64,000 nt of DNA from Blautia faecicola (GTDB lineage Bacteria; Bacillota; Clostridia; Lachnospirales; Lachnospiraceae), in the NCBI RefSeq assembly GCF_004123145.1, contig NZ_SDKC01000002.1, positions 1 through 64,000 of the forward strand. Reading direction: 5' to 3'. A model generated the notes under the pieces. That model was not told the origin of the DNA. It was given only the letters and a program-made list of their open reading frames with translations, and did no database searches. Below, piece after piece: positions 15,570 through 22,682 of this stretch (position 1 is its first letter; the number at the start of each line of letters is the position of its first letter). Made by a program: the position numbers and the translations under genes.

Positions 15570-15776
15570 ATGGATGCTTTATGGAATACACAGGACAATT
15601 TAAAACAGCTCCTGAGTAACAAATATGCATTTGCAAAGGAAGTGGATGAATTTAACTGTGATTTGGATTTGCAGACATCTGAACTGACATATAAAACGAT
15701 TCAAAACCTTTATTTTTCTCCTTCTGTAAAAAGACAGGTCAGTACACTAGATGTGATTATTTCTCTAAGTTCTTGA
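15570..15776 (+). CDS. Unknown 68-residue protein
   Basis: A small hypothetical protein with GGAAGGA 5 bases before the ATG. It is Leu/Asp-rich, contains a TSELTYKTIQNLYFSP segment, and ends TLDVIISLSS. It is not recognised. It lies 30 bases before the Xer recombination-site candidate and is probably transcribed from the region holding the ACGCGT palindrome. A real gene is likely from the ribosome site and codon content, but with no family evidence. Confidence 0.5.
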   Translation: MDALWNTQDNLKQLLSNKYAFAKEVDEFNCDLDLQTSELTYKTIQNLYFSPSVKRQVSTLDVIISLSS

Positions 15777-15806
15777 CAAGAGAGTGCAGAACAATTAAAA
15801 TATAAT

Positions 15807-15834
15807 TGTTCGTAAAGTTACTGCTTTGCGAACA
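15807..15834. other. dif-like recombination site in front of the Xer gene
   Basis: Two 11-base arms, TGTTCGTAAAG and CTTTGCGAACA, are inverted repeats with one mismatch. They are separated by the 6-base spacer TTACTG. An 11+6+11 layout is exactly that of Xer dif/psi sites. The site overlaps the ribosome-binding region of the recombinase, as in single-recombinase Xer systems such as XerS/difSL. Confidence 0.55.
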
Positions 15835-15855
15835 AAAGGAGGGAGAAATGGAAAT

Positions 15856-16845
15856 ATGAGTACTTATATACGACCTGAGGACAAAAAGTTACCTAAATAC
15901 GACGATATTTGCCAGGAACTTGAGGGATACCTAAAGTATCTCATAGTTGTTTGCGGACGTTCGCTAAAAACGGCCAATATGTATTATGTGAATCTGCGTG
16001 GATACCTCAGGTATCTCATTATGAAATCAGATAATCTTCCAGAAGAAAAATATGATGAAATTCAAATTAAAAATATTGATCCGGAATTGATCCGGAATGC
16101 TTCAAGGGAATTGATATCTGATTATATATTTTTTACCGCAGCACGCGGAAATTCCGTCAAAACTCGTAAGGACAAATTAACCGCCCTGCGGTCTTTTTAC
16201 GATTTTTTAGTGACTGAAAAATCATACCCTGAAAACCCTGCTCTCTATATAAAGTTGCCAAAGCTGCCAAAACGTGAACCGAAATACTTGAATCTTGCGG
16301 ATGCGCAACAACTTCTCTTTGCGTCTGCAGAGCAAGAAAATCCGGAGCGTGATTATTGTATCACTATTCTATTTCTAACAACCGGTTTACGACTTTCCGA
16401 ATTGTGCAGCCTTAACATTGACTCATTTGATCGTACCTGCGACACCTTTACTATCGTCGGAAAAGGTGATAAAGAACGAACCGGTTATCTCAACACGACC
16501 AGTAAAACTGCTATTGATGAATGGTTGGATATTCGTGCCGGATATACTCTTGATCGTGATGAGAAAGCACTGTTTGTGTCGAAACGTACAAAAAAAAGGC
16601 TTACCGGCCGTGCTGTTGAGAAAATAATAGAAAAAGAGCTAGATACTGCAGGACTTGCAGGGAAAGGCTATTCTGCGCACAAATTACGACACAGTGCTGC
16701 AACTTTCATGTACAGCAATGGTGCCGGATTAATGGAATTAAAAGAAATTCTGGGACATTCACATACTACCACCACAGAAATATACACACACCTTAATCAA
16801 GAACGGCTACATGACGTTTCTAAATCCATTGATGGATTATTTTGA
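15856..16845 (+). CDS. Tyrosine recombinase (XerC/D type)
   Basis: A 329-residue site-specific recombinase. The start at ATGAGTACT (15856) follows AGGAGGG and overlaps a three-codon ORF (ATGGAAATATGA), suggesting coupling. The N-terminal core-binding SAM-like domain spans about residues 20-115. The catalytic domain has TTGLRLSEL (Arg), VGKGDKER (Lys), HKLRHSAAT (HxxR) and LGHSHTTTTEIYTH (His and nucleophile Tyr). Length and simple architecture fit Xer rather than phage integrases with an arm-binding domain. With the dif-like site just upstream it probably resolves multimers of the element, or mediates integration at dif-like sequences (inference). Confidence 0.9.
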   Translation: MSTYIRPEDKKLPKYDDICQELEGYLKYLIVVCGRSLKTANMYYVNLRGYLRYLIMKSDNLPEEKYDEIQIKNIDPELIRNASRELISDYIFFTAARGNSVKTRKDKLTALRSFYDFLVTEKSYPENPALYIKLPKLPKREPKYLNLADAQQLLFASAEQENPERDYCITILFLTTGLRLSELCSLNIDSFDRTCDTFTIVGKGDKERTGYLNTTSKTAIDEWLDIRAGYTLDRDEKALFVSKRTKKRLTGRAVEKIIEKELDTAGLAGKGYSAHKLRHSAATFMYSNGAGLMELKEILGHSHTTTTEIYTHLNQERLHDVSKSIDGLF

Positions 16846-16964
16846 TATTTTATCACCACTCCTGCTACTATCTCACTTCTTTTTTGTGTTTATTCTGGTG
16901 CTTTCTCCTATATGAAGTTTCAGAAGAACTCATTATACTCTCTCAAGTACTTACACTCGTAACA

Positions 16965-17012
16965 AAAAAATACCCACTCCAGAAATTCCTTCTGTAGTAG
17001 GTATTTTTTTCT
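16965..17012. terminator. Bidirectional terminator between the Xer gene and the small-gene cluster
   Basis: AAATACCCACT and AGTAGGTATTT arms (one mismatch) with A and T runs on both sides. The stem can serve the plus-strand recombinase and the minus-strand small genes. Confidence 0.7.
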
Positions 17013-17017
17013 AAAAA

Positions 17018-17194
17018 TCAAACTGCGTCCGCATGAGCATAAGCAGCATCTTCATAAAAATCATCTTGGTTTGAAATAAACTCAAGGATATCTGAAGACA
17101 GTGCTGGTAAGTTGGATTCGCCCTTCTCTTGCACAAATGGTGTACAACTCCGCATCCTGGATGAGGTCCTAAATGCTTCTCCAGTATCCTCCAT
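17018..17194 (-). CDS. Unknown 58-residue acidic protein
   Basis: This frame gives MEDTGEAFRTSS..., a Cys in RSCTPF, and an acidic C-terminus (SNQDDFYEDAAYAHADAV) typical of a real small protein. An alternative overlapping frame starting at the ATG near 17214 has a better ribosome site but unnatural composition (His/Cys/Met-rich). The upstream inverted repeat TCATAGG/CCTATGA (about 17240-17270) may be regulatory. Last gene of the small cluster before the terminator. Not recognised. Confidence 0.4.
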   Translation of the reverse strand: MEDTGEAFRTSSRMRSCTPFVQEKGESNLPALSSDILEFISNQDDFYEDAAYAHADAV

Positions 17195-17276
17195 AAAAAA
17201 TAATCACTCTTATTATTCATTACCATTCCTCTAATTTCTATCATAGGATGTCAAAGGACACCCTATGATGTTGGTG

Positions 17277-17450
17277 TTAATGGTTTTTCATTTCGATAAG
17301 GGTAAGCAGTCTCTCCTTGTCCATGCCAGTCAGGAGTGGATTGGTTCGAATATATTTATCTAATGAATCATATTCATTAACCAACTGCTCTTTTGAAAGG
17401 CCTAAGATATATTCTTTGACATCCTTTACTTCAAAAAATTCATACTTCAT
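17277..17450 (-). CDS. Unknown 57-residue protein
   Basis: The ORF starts ATGAAGTATGAATTT with GGGAGG 8 bases upstream. The product begins MKYEFFEVKDVKEYILG and is a compact charged helix-rich protein, with no signal peptide. Composition and ribosome site support a real gene. It is the third ORF of a minus-strand cluster driven by the motif promoter at 17751-17759. Function unknown. Confidence 0.6.
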   Translation of the reverse strand: MKYEFFEVKDVKEYILGLSKEQLVNEYDSLDKYIRTNPLLTGMDKERLLTLIEMKNH

Positions 17451-17512
17451 TTATATTCCTCCCATTTACTGTGTCTTAACCCACGGTCTACAATTGTACG
17501 GTGTCCGACATG

Positions 17513-17602
17513 TCAAGAAACGACCGTTTGGGGATCCATAGCAGCAGGAATGCAACTTTTTTCCCAACAGTCACCGCAGTTAAAACTCTTGTGATTTTTC
17601 AT
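17513..17602 (-). CDS. Possible 29-residue Cys-rich peptide
   Basis: The ORF MKNHKSFNCGDCWEKSC... contains three cysteines in CGDCWEKSC. AGGAG directly abuts the ATG, which is too close for efficient initiation, so it may depend on reinitiation after the upstream 30-codon ORF. Low confidence. Confidence 0.3.
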   Translation of the reverse strand: MKNHKSFNCGDCWEKSCIPAAMDPQTVVS

Positions 17603-17611
17603 CTCCTATTT

Positions 17612-17704
17612 TCACTCGTTATTTGAGGATGGAGATTCGTTATTTAATCTGTTGAACCAGTCCTTAGAATTTAACAATATCGGTCCAGCTCTGATTCGTG
17701 TCAT
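17612..17704 (-). CDS. Possible 30-residue protein at the head of the small-gene cluster
   Basis: The ORF MTRIRAGPILLNSKDWFNRL... has a very good ribosome site (TTAAGGAGG, 8 bases before ATG). Its promoter-leader, from GGCATACTT to the ribosome site, is nearly identical to that of the DUF5688 gene. The leader makes translation credible. The product is basic then acidic and is not recognised. Confidence 0.5.
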   Translation of the reverse strand: MTRIRAGPILLNSKDWFNRLNNESPSSNNE

Positions 17705-17750
17705 TTTCGATTCCTCCTTAAATTAACTCCTGGTTTTCAATTAGCATTTA

Positions 17751-17759
17751 AAGTATGCC
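17751..17759 (-). promoter_or_regulatory. GGCATACTT motif, small-gene cluster
   Basis: On the minus strand: A-tract (TTTAAAAAATT), then GTATGTTCTAAGTGTGA, GGCATACTTTAAATG and a leader ending in TTAAGGAGG. It is nearly the same as the copy at 20402-20410. Confidence 0.55.
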
Positions 17760-17791
17760 TCACACTTAGAACATACGGAATTTTTTAAAGT

Positions 17792-18003
17792 TTACACTTC
17801 GAAGACATCATAAGCCTGGTAGTATTCATAGCCGCCAGTTATTTTCTTTTCTCCAGTGACTACAATTACTCTGTTGCCTGTCTGATCAGCTAATTGAATA
17901 TTGCCATTATTTCAATAAATAATGTTCCACTTTTCCATTTTTACGCCATCCAATAACCATACGATTCCAGGTATACTCTTGTTTTTGGCTCTTATAACAG
18001 TAT
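17792..18003 (-). pseudogene. Degraded partial copy of the 20437-21024 gene
   Basis: The minus strand repeats the last 70 or so codons of the 195-residue gene at 20437-21024, including the same C-terminus (YDVFEV). A TGG codon in the original is TGA here, giving an internal stop, and the 5' part is missing. The duplication continues downstream through the promoter motif and ribosome site of the next gene. It is therefore a gene-tail plus promoter duplication, not an IS product. Confidence 0.85.
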
Positions 18004-18028
18004 GGTAAAAAGGCGAAAAAACAAAAAG

Positions 18029-18090
18029 AGAAGTCCGAAGACTTCCCTTATATTCATTGAAAAAAGGACCCTTTCGGATCCTTTCTTTCA
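18029..18090 (-). terminator. Tandem terminator hairpins after the Fic gene
   Basis: On the minus strand GGATCC-GAAA-GGGTCC is followed by TTTTTT, then AAGTC-TTCG-GACTT with CTCTTTTTG. Two stems in a row after the stop codon at 18093. Confidence 0.7.
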
Positions 18091-18092
18091 AA

Positions 18093-18761
18093 TTACACAT
18101 TCATACCCTGCAATGCATGTTCGTACAAGAAATGCTTTAACTTTTCACTGGCACCGGTATCATAATACTCTAACAACAGTGAATTAAATTGTTCCATATA
18201 TTTATCTTTAATTGTCAGAATTCCTGCACCAGCAGAAACTAATATCTTATTTGCAAGTAGCAAGCTGGTGCGCTTATTTCCATCCCAAAAGAACTGTCCT
18301 CTTGTCCCCCATACAAATGCCTCTAATGCTTTATCTGTGGCTGAAACATTTGGAGCGAACAAAATGTTTTCTAAATCTTCTTTTGTCTTTTTTTTATCTG
18401 GAATCGGAGGCTCATACTCTGTTCCAGAAATTCCAACACTGCCAGTACGAAGTTTTCCCCATTCTAGTGCCTCATTTCTTGCAATATATTCATTCAGCGT
18501 GCACCAATATTCAAATGTTACTTTCTCATTAATGGTACTTAACAAGAATTTCCATGCATCACGCATATTTAAAATAGCCTGAATATCATCCAACTGTACA
18601 TTCGGGACATTTACACCATGTAAAACTGTTTGAGTCTGAGGAAATGTAACAGCCCTATTTTCCATCTTCATCCCACAATATACATTTTCGTCCCATTTCT
18701 TCTTTGCCAAAAACAAACTCTGTTCAGGTGTCAAATGAAATTTATCATCGAACTTCAACAT
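18093..18761 (-). CDS. Fic-family protein with Gln in place of the catalytic His
   Basis: A 222-residue Fic/DOC-fold protein; Fic enzymes transfer AMP or other phosphate groups to target proteins. The active-site loop reads GQFFWDGNKRTS. The anion-binding DGNKR part is intact, but the usual HPF is QFF, so the general-base His is Gln. Other Fic features are WGKLRTGSVGISG (possible regulatory/flap segment, about 103-115) and AFVWGTRGQFFW. I prefer the second ATG, 10 bases after GAGG; an ATG three codons earlier is too close. It has a canonical promoter (TAGACA, 17 bases, TATAAT; 18794-18822) and leader repeat copy 2. No antitoxin is adjacent. The gene may be toxin-like, a decoy or inactive. Confidence 0.85.
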   Translation of the reverse strand: MLKFDDKFHLTPEQSLFLAKKKWDENVYCGMKMENRAVTFPQTQTVLHGVNVPNVQLDDIQAILNMRDAWKFLLSTINEKVTFEYWCTLNEYIARNEALEWGKLRTGSVGISGTEYEPPIPDKKKTKEDLENILFAPNVSATDKALEAFVWGTRGQFFWDGNKRTSLLLANKILVSAGAGILTIKDKYMEQFNSLLLEYYDTGASEKLKHFLYEHALQGMNV

Positions 18762-18793
18762 TACATCCATACCTCTTTTCGTCTTGTTTCTAC

Positions 18794-18822
18794 ATTATAT
18801 CATTGTTCTATTATGTTGTCTA
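18794..18822 (-). promoter_or_regulatory. Canonical promoter of the Fic gene
   Basis: On the minus strand TAGACA and TATAAT are separated by exactly 17 bases. The -35 lies in the last bases of leader repeat copy 2. Confidence 0.75.
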
Positions 18823-18883
18823 TGATACTAAGCAGAGTATCCCGTCCATAGAAGCTACTGCATCGCATGGAGAGGTGATTCAT
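18819..18883 (-). repeat. Leader repeat, copy 2
   Basis: Reverse complement of the element at 4143-4209, with several substitutions and two small gaps. On the plus strand the same DNA carries a strong ribosome site (GGAGAGGTGATTC) before a 12-codon ORF (18882-18920) whose stop lies in the next terminator. Either strand could therefore be the functional one. Confidence 0.6.
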
Positions 18884-18906
18884 GGCGATATACACTGCTA
18901 ATGAAA

Positions 18907-18938
18907 AAAGGATACGATAAAACGTATCCTTTTTTTAC
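18907..18938. terminator. Bidirectional terminator after ssb
   Basis: GGATACG-ATAAAA-CGTATCC with A6 before and T7 after. It ends the minus-strand ssb operon. Confidence 0.85.
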
Positions 18939-18948
18939 TTTTGATTTA

Positions 18949-19383
18949 TTAATTAAACGGATATTCGTCATACAATCCATTCAGAAATGCTTCATCGGAC
19001 ATACCTGAAGGATCTGTATTCGAGGCCCCCGTAGCCGGTGTGGAATGAGTTGTCTCAGCTTCTTTCTTTTTGCTTTCAGCAAATTCAAAGCGTTCTACTT
19101 CAAATTCCGTCGTGTACACGGTCTGCCCTTCACGGTTTTTATAGCTACCCGTTCTTAAACTTGATGAAATCTCAAGTTTAATCCCTTGTTTGCAATATTT
19201 TTCTATAGTTTCTGCATTGCGTCCAAAGGCCACAAATCGTGGAAAATCCGCAGTTTGTTCACCATTTTTAAAAGTTCTTTGTACTGCAAGAGTAAATCTT
19301 GCAACACATATCGGCTTCTCACTGGTTGAATAACGGATTTCTGGGTCTCGTACTAACCGTCCTGTAAAATTACAACTGTTCAT
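18949..19383 (-). CDS. ssb: Single-stranded DNA-binding protein
   Basis: A 144-residue SSB with an N-terminal OB fold (NSCNFTGRLVRDPEIRYS, ARFTLAVQR, FVAFGRNAETIEKYCKQG, LEISSSLRTGSY), a short disordered linker and an acidic tip DEYPFN in place of the usual DDDIPF. It coats single-stranded DNA. On a conjugative element it probably protects the incoming strand. It ends a minus-strand operon with the DUF5688 gene (28-base gap) and has a clear terminator. Confidence 0.95.
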   Translation of the reverse strand: MNSCNFTGRLVRDPEIRYSTSEKPICVARFTLAVQRTFKNGEQTADFPRFVAFGRNAETIEKYCKQGIKLEISSSLRTGSYKNREGQTVYTTEFEVERFEFAESKKKEAETTHSTPATGASNTDPSGMSDEAFLNGLYDEYPFN

Positions 19384-19410
19384 ATATGATTCCTCCTACT
19401 ATAATAATGA

Positions 19411-20352
19411 TCAAACTCTTTCAGCTTTTCCGAAGGTATGATTTTTTGTATCAAAGTAATAGACATCATCGGTAAGACGTTCTGCGGGGGATACCTGAGT
19501 CGCATTGACTTCTGTGACCATCATCCTTAATTCATCTGCACTGATTTTTCCATTATCCGGAAGAACCAGCATTTCATGAATTGATGAAGGGAGAATAAAG
19601 TAGTCATGTCCAAGAACTTCACCCAGGTTATCCATCATCTTCGGATAGAAGAGAGCGCCGGCACCTCCGATTCTCTGCTGATTAGTCACTACAAAAAAGG
19701 ATGACATCTGAGCAGATTTTCTAATAGATTCCTGCAGCATTTCTCTTTCTTCCGACGTCATCATGAACAGATCCTTTTCGACCATTTCCTCCATCATTGC
19801 ACCCAAAGAAAATACTTCCGGTGCCATAATATGTGGAGAACTTTTCATAGCATCTTCGTGAAGCTGTTCTGCTGTAATGCCGTACTGTTTGAGTAAGTCA
19901 TTATTGATGAGCATGGAACCCAATCCTTTCTCATCCATGCTGACGTCTACATGATAAGTAATTGCAAGATCTTCCTTTAACTGATGTGGAACATTCACAA
20001 GCATATCTTTATTTCTCTCTGCCGATGATACACGGATAAACAGATTATCCTTTGCAATGTCATAATCCATGATGGATTTGAGATTCACCTGGATTGATGC
20101 CTCCATAATGACATCTGCAATTCTTCTGTATATGCTTTCCATAGTTGCTCCCGGCTGATTCTGATAGGCTTTGTAGAACTGATTCATATTGATAATCGGT
20201 GCGATTGTTTCGTCTTCCCTTTTCACCATAAGACCCTTATAGGTAGTATTTAATTTCCGATAATCCATAACGAATACCTCAGCATTCCTGTAAGATCCTG
20301 GCAAAAAGTGTTTGATATTGTCCTTTACCTCGTTTACAAATTCTAAAAACAT
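19411..20352 (-). CDS. DUF5688 family protein
   Basis: A 313-residue soluble protein with the DUF5688 pattern: MFLEFVNEVKDNIKHFLP near the N-terminus, PIINMNQFYKAYQ, an AxxVxxVP-like MLVNVPHQL segment, and a late block VTNQQRIGGAGALFYPKMM followed by ILPSSIHEMLVLPDNG. The family is frequent on Lachnospiraceae mobile elements and has no known function. AAAGGAGG lies 8 bases before ATG. The promoter-leader is the best preserved example of the GGCATACTT type. Co-transcribed with ssb. Confidence 0.8.
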   Translation of the reverse strand: MFLEFVNEVKDNIKHFLPGSYRNAEVFVMDYRKLNTTYKGLMVKREDETIAPIINMNQFYKAYQNQPGATMESIYRRIADVIMEASIQVNLKSIMDYDIAKDNLFIRVSSAERNKDMLVNVPHQLKEDLAITYHVDVSMDEKGLGSMLINNDLLKQYGITAEQLHEDAMKSSPHIMAPEVFSLGAMMEEMVEKDLFMMTSEEREMLQESIRKSAQMSSFFVVTNQQRIGGAGALFYPKMMDNLGEVLGHDYFILPSSIHEMLVLPDNGKISADELRMMVTEVNATQVSPAERLTDDVYYFDTKNHTFGKAERV

Positions 20353-20401
20353 TATTGATTCCTCCTTTGAATATTTACTCCATGTTTTCGATTAACATCT
20401 A

Positions 20402-20410
20402 AAGTATGCC
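20402..20410 (-). promoter_or_regulatory. GGCATACTT motif, DUF5688-ssb operon
   Basis: On the minus strand TTTAAAAAAATTTTG, then 16 bases, then GGCATACTTTAGATGTTAATC, lies 50 bases before the ATG. Confidence 0.55.
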
Positions 20411-20436
20411 TCATACTCAGAACATACAAAATTTTT

Positions 20437-21024
20437 TTAAACTTCAAAAACATCATAAGCCTGGTAGTATTCATAGCCACCAGTTACTTTTCTCTCGCCA
20501 GTGACAACAATTACTCTGTTGCCTGCCTGACCAGCTAATTGAATATTGTCATTATTCCAATAAACAATGTTCCTCTTTTCTTCTTTCCCATTTTTACGCC
20601 AGCCAATAGTCATACGATTCCACGTATAACCTTGTTTTTGTCCACTTGTAACAGCAAGGATTGTACCCGCCATCACATGTTGCTCTTTTTGATCATTGTG
20701 CTGATCGAAATCAAAGCTTCCATTAAAACGAATGGTGTAGGCTTTTAAGTGGAAATCACGAGTGGGTGTTTCACCGCCTTCCAGCAGCATCTCAATCATA
20801 AAATCATCTGTCGTAGATGCCAGGACAGATGTTCCTATAGTAAGTCGCATTCTCTGAATTACATCGAACTTACTCTCCAAAAAACATCTCGTCTTTTCTT
20901 CCTGCCCGCTTACCGGATAAAAAAATTTGTTTTCCAGAACGACAACATTATCCTGGATATCTGTTATCGTTCCAGAGACGACCAGTACTCCTGGTCGTCT
21001 CATAACGAACATAGATTTTTTCAT
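20437..21024 (-). CDS. Unknown 195-residue protein with a possible OB-like fold
   Basis: An all-beta-looking protein, start overlapping the upstream stop by four bases (ATGA), so translationally coupled. It starts MKKSMFVMRRPGVLVVSG. The C-terminal part (NIVYWNNDNIQLAGQAGN, then VIVVTGERKV) resembles OB-fold strand patterns in SSB-like proteins, but this is only a visual impression. A decayed partial duplicate lies at 17792-18003. It is third in an operon with 21021-22304 and 22292-22543. Function unknown; nucleic-acid binding is possible. Confidence 0.65.
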   Translation of the reverse strand: MKKSMFVMRRPGVLVVSGTITDIQDNVVVLENKFFYPVSGQEEKTRCFLESKFDVIQRMRLTIGTSVLASTTDDFMIEMLLEGGETPTRDFHLKAYTIRFNGSFDFDQHNDQKEQHVMAGTILAVTSGQKQGYTWNRMTIGWRKNGKEEKRNIVYWNNDNIQLAGQAGNRVIVVTGERKVTGGYEYYQAYDVFEV

Positions 21025-22304
21025 TCGCTCTCCTCCTCTGGCATAAGGATCAGCTCTTCGTTGTCCTCATCATTGCCGCTCAATGTTATGAACGGTGCTC
21101 TACCCGTTGCCTTTGCGACAGGCTGGAGAAGGGATTTTGGCAAGCCCTCCAAACGATCCGCCAGTCCCATGATTAGAATCGCTACGTCGTATTCTGAGTA
21201 TATAGCGGCCTGATCAATTTCAGCATTCAGCTGCTCAAGCAGCTGGGCGAATCGTGTTTTTCCTATGATTTTTCTAATTCCAAGTTTAATGAGAGAGTCC
21301 CTTAATGCTTTCTCGACCAAATGGCCATTACCAATGAGCTGACCCATTTTCCGCGCCAACTCCTCTGGCAATTTACGAAAGTTGACCATGATCTCGCGAT
21401 CACAATCAGTCAGTATCTCTTCGCTTGTTATCGTTCCTATATGTTTTCGCGCGTACTCGTCTACAATCACATATCGATTACAACCTTTCAAACGATACGT
21501 TCCTCGAATAATAAAGCTGCTTTTTCCTGTGTCAGATGACATTAACACAATACCCGGTACAACCGTATCTTTTAATCCGGAAATATCAGAAAACTCCTCT
21601 CCAACTTCGGGAAATTCGATATGGATACTCGTGAAATCGTGGTCCACATACCATCTGTTGATTTCGCTCGAACCAAATTTCCCATCTTTCAAAAGAGCCT
21701 TAATGGCTCTTATGATCGTTCGCTGTGGAATCGGAATATATTTTTCCGATAGAAAAGCAAAGATCTTTCGGTCATACCTACCTTCCTCATTCAACATTTT
21801 TCGAGTGACAACCGTCACTCTTGGGTTGGTTTTTGTCAATGCCTCGCACATAGCTTGCGTGAGGAATATTGATTTTTTTGAAGATTGTTCTCCACAAATT
21901 CCAGACCTTGTCATTAAGCTACTGAGAGCTCCACCGGAGATGTAAGTGACATATCCGTTTAAATACGTCACATAACCTGCTGTGTCAAAGCTTTCTTCAC
22001 ATAACTGTTCATTTACATTTTGTTTGGATATGTACCCAATTGATGGTACTGGGTACATATTTGTTTCCGAAACTTTGAAGTTCAGCAAGCCCTGTTCGAA
22101 AGATAAAAGTTCTTTTTGAGTGATTAATAAAACCTTATATGCCTCCTTCATGAAGGAGGCATTAAGATAATATGCGAATCCGATGTTACCACCAGATATT
22201 CGTAAAAACTCGGTGCTGTCATCAATCTGCTTTAGAATATTTTCGAAATCTTCGAGTTCTTTTCCCTCAACAAAAAATTTGTCTGAAAGTGTTAATTTTC
22301 CCAT
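21021..22304 (-). CDS. Unknown 427-residue protein, possibly DUF932-like
   Basis: Soluble protein. The block VVPGIVLMSSDTGKSSFII followed by RLKGCNRYVIVDEYARKH recalls the conserved core of DUF932 phage/plasmid proteins (strand, SNSDTG-like turn, CNG segment); this is tentative. The N-terminal third has GGNIGFAYYLNASF and the C-terminus is acidic (GNDEDNEELILMPEEESE). It overlaps the preceding gene by 13 bases and the following one by four, so all three form a tight operon. Probably an element maintenance or host-takeover gene; unproven. Confidence 0.6.
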   Translation of the reverse strand: MGKLTLSDKFFVEGKELEDFENILKQIDDSTEFLRISGGNIGFAYYLNASFMKEAYKVLLITQKELLSFEQGLLNFKVSETNMYPVPSIGYISKQNVNEQLCEESFDTAGYVTYLNGYVTYISGGALSSLMTRSGICGEQSSKKSIFLTQAMCEALTKTNPRVTVVTRKMLNEEGRYDRKIFAFLSEKYIPIPQRTIIRAIKALLKDGKFGSSEINRWYVDHDFTSIHIEFPEVGEEFSDISGLKDTVVPGIVLMSSDTGKSSFIIRGTYRLKGCNRYVIVDEYARKHIGTITSEEILTDCDREIMVNFRKLPEELARKMGQLIGNGHLVEKALRDSLIKLGIRKIIGKTRFAQLLEQLNAEIDQAAIYSEYDVAILIMGLADRLEGLPKSLLQPVAKATGRAPFITLSGNDEDNEELILMPEEESE

Positions 22305-22543
22305 GTATTGATTCCTCCTTTTTGTGCTCTTAATCCATCGATCACCGCTTCGAAGATACCTTCTTTTCCATCAGGGACATCATATGCATATAGTGCGTAA
22401 ATGACATCCTCTACGCTGGATATCTCTTTTCCGTTTATGATCTGTTGCAAAAGCACTTGTGTTTGATCCTTTGATAGGATTTGATACTTCTGCAATTTAG
22501 ATAATGATTTCATTACCTTTACTGCCAGACTTCGTCCTGTTAT
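22292..22543 (-). CDS. Unknown 83-residue protein with probable ATA start
   Basis: Frame open from a TTG at 22588. The only good ribosome site (AAAGGAGG, 22552-22559) lies 8 bases before ATA at 22543. Comparison with the homologous leaders of the DUF5688 and 17.7-kb genes places ATA exactly where they have ATG. The TTG would lie almost at the transcription start. From ATA the product begins (M)TGRSLAVKVMKSLSKLQ and ends GGINTWEN; helical, no known domain. An alternative start is the ATG ten codons further in. First gene of the three-gene operon. Confidence 0.55.
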   Translation of the reverse strand: MTGRSLAVKVMKSLSKLQKYQILSKDQTQVLLQQIINGKEISSVEDVIYALYAYDVPDGKEGIFEAVIDGLRAQKGGINTWEN

Positions 22544-22591
22544 TTTTGCTTCCTCCTTTTGATTGACCTCCAGTTTTTCAATTAACAATTA

Positions 22592-22600
22592 AAGTTTGCC
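22592..22600 (-). promoter_or_regulatory. GGCAAACTT variant motif
   Basis: Same leader as at 20402-20410 (TTAATTGTTAATTGAAAAACTGG downstream, in pieces), but with T to A in the motif core, GGCAAACTT. It is the only copy in this family with a changed core, and it heads the gene whose start is ATA. Confidence 0.45.
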
Positions 22601-22621
22601 TCTCGGACAACTCACAAGAAA

Positions 22622-22665
22622 AAAAGCATAAAAAAAGAGAACGTCTTTAATTGACGTCCTCTCTC
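22622..22665 (-). terminator. Terminator of the adhesin/TasA operon
   Basis: On the minus strand GAGAGGACGTC-AATTAAA-GACGTTCTC is followed by TTTTTTT, just after the stop at 22683. Confidence 0.85.
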
Positions 22666-22682
22666 TTTTATTTGAAGGTAAA

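Noticed and set aside
17011-17244. 77-codon frame overlapping the 58-residue gene
   Set aside because: The His/Cys/Met-rich composition looks unnatural although an ATG with a fair ribosome site exists; the alternative frame gives a typical acidic small protein.
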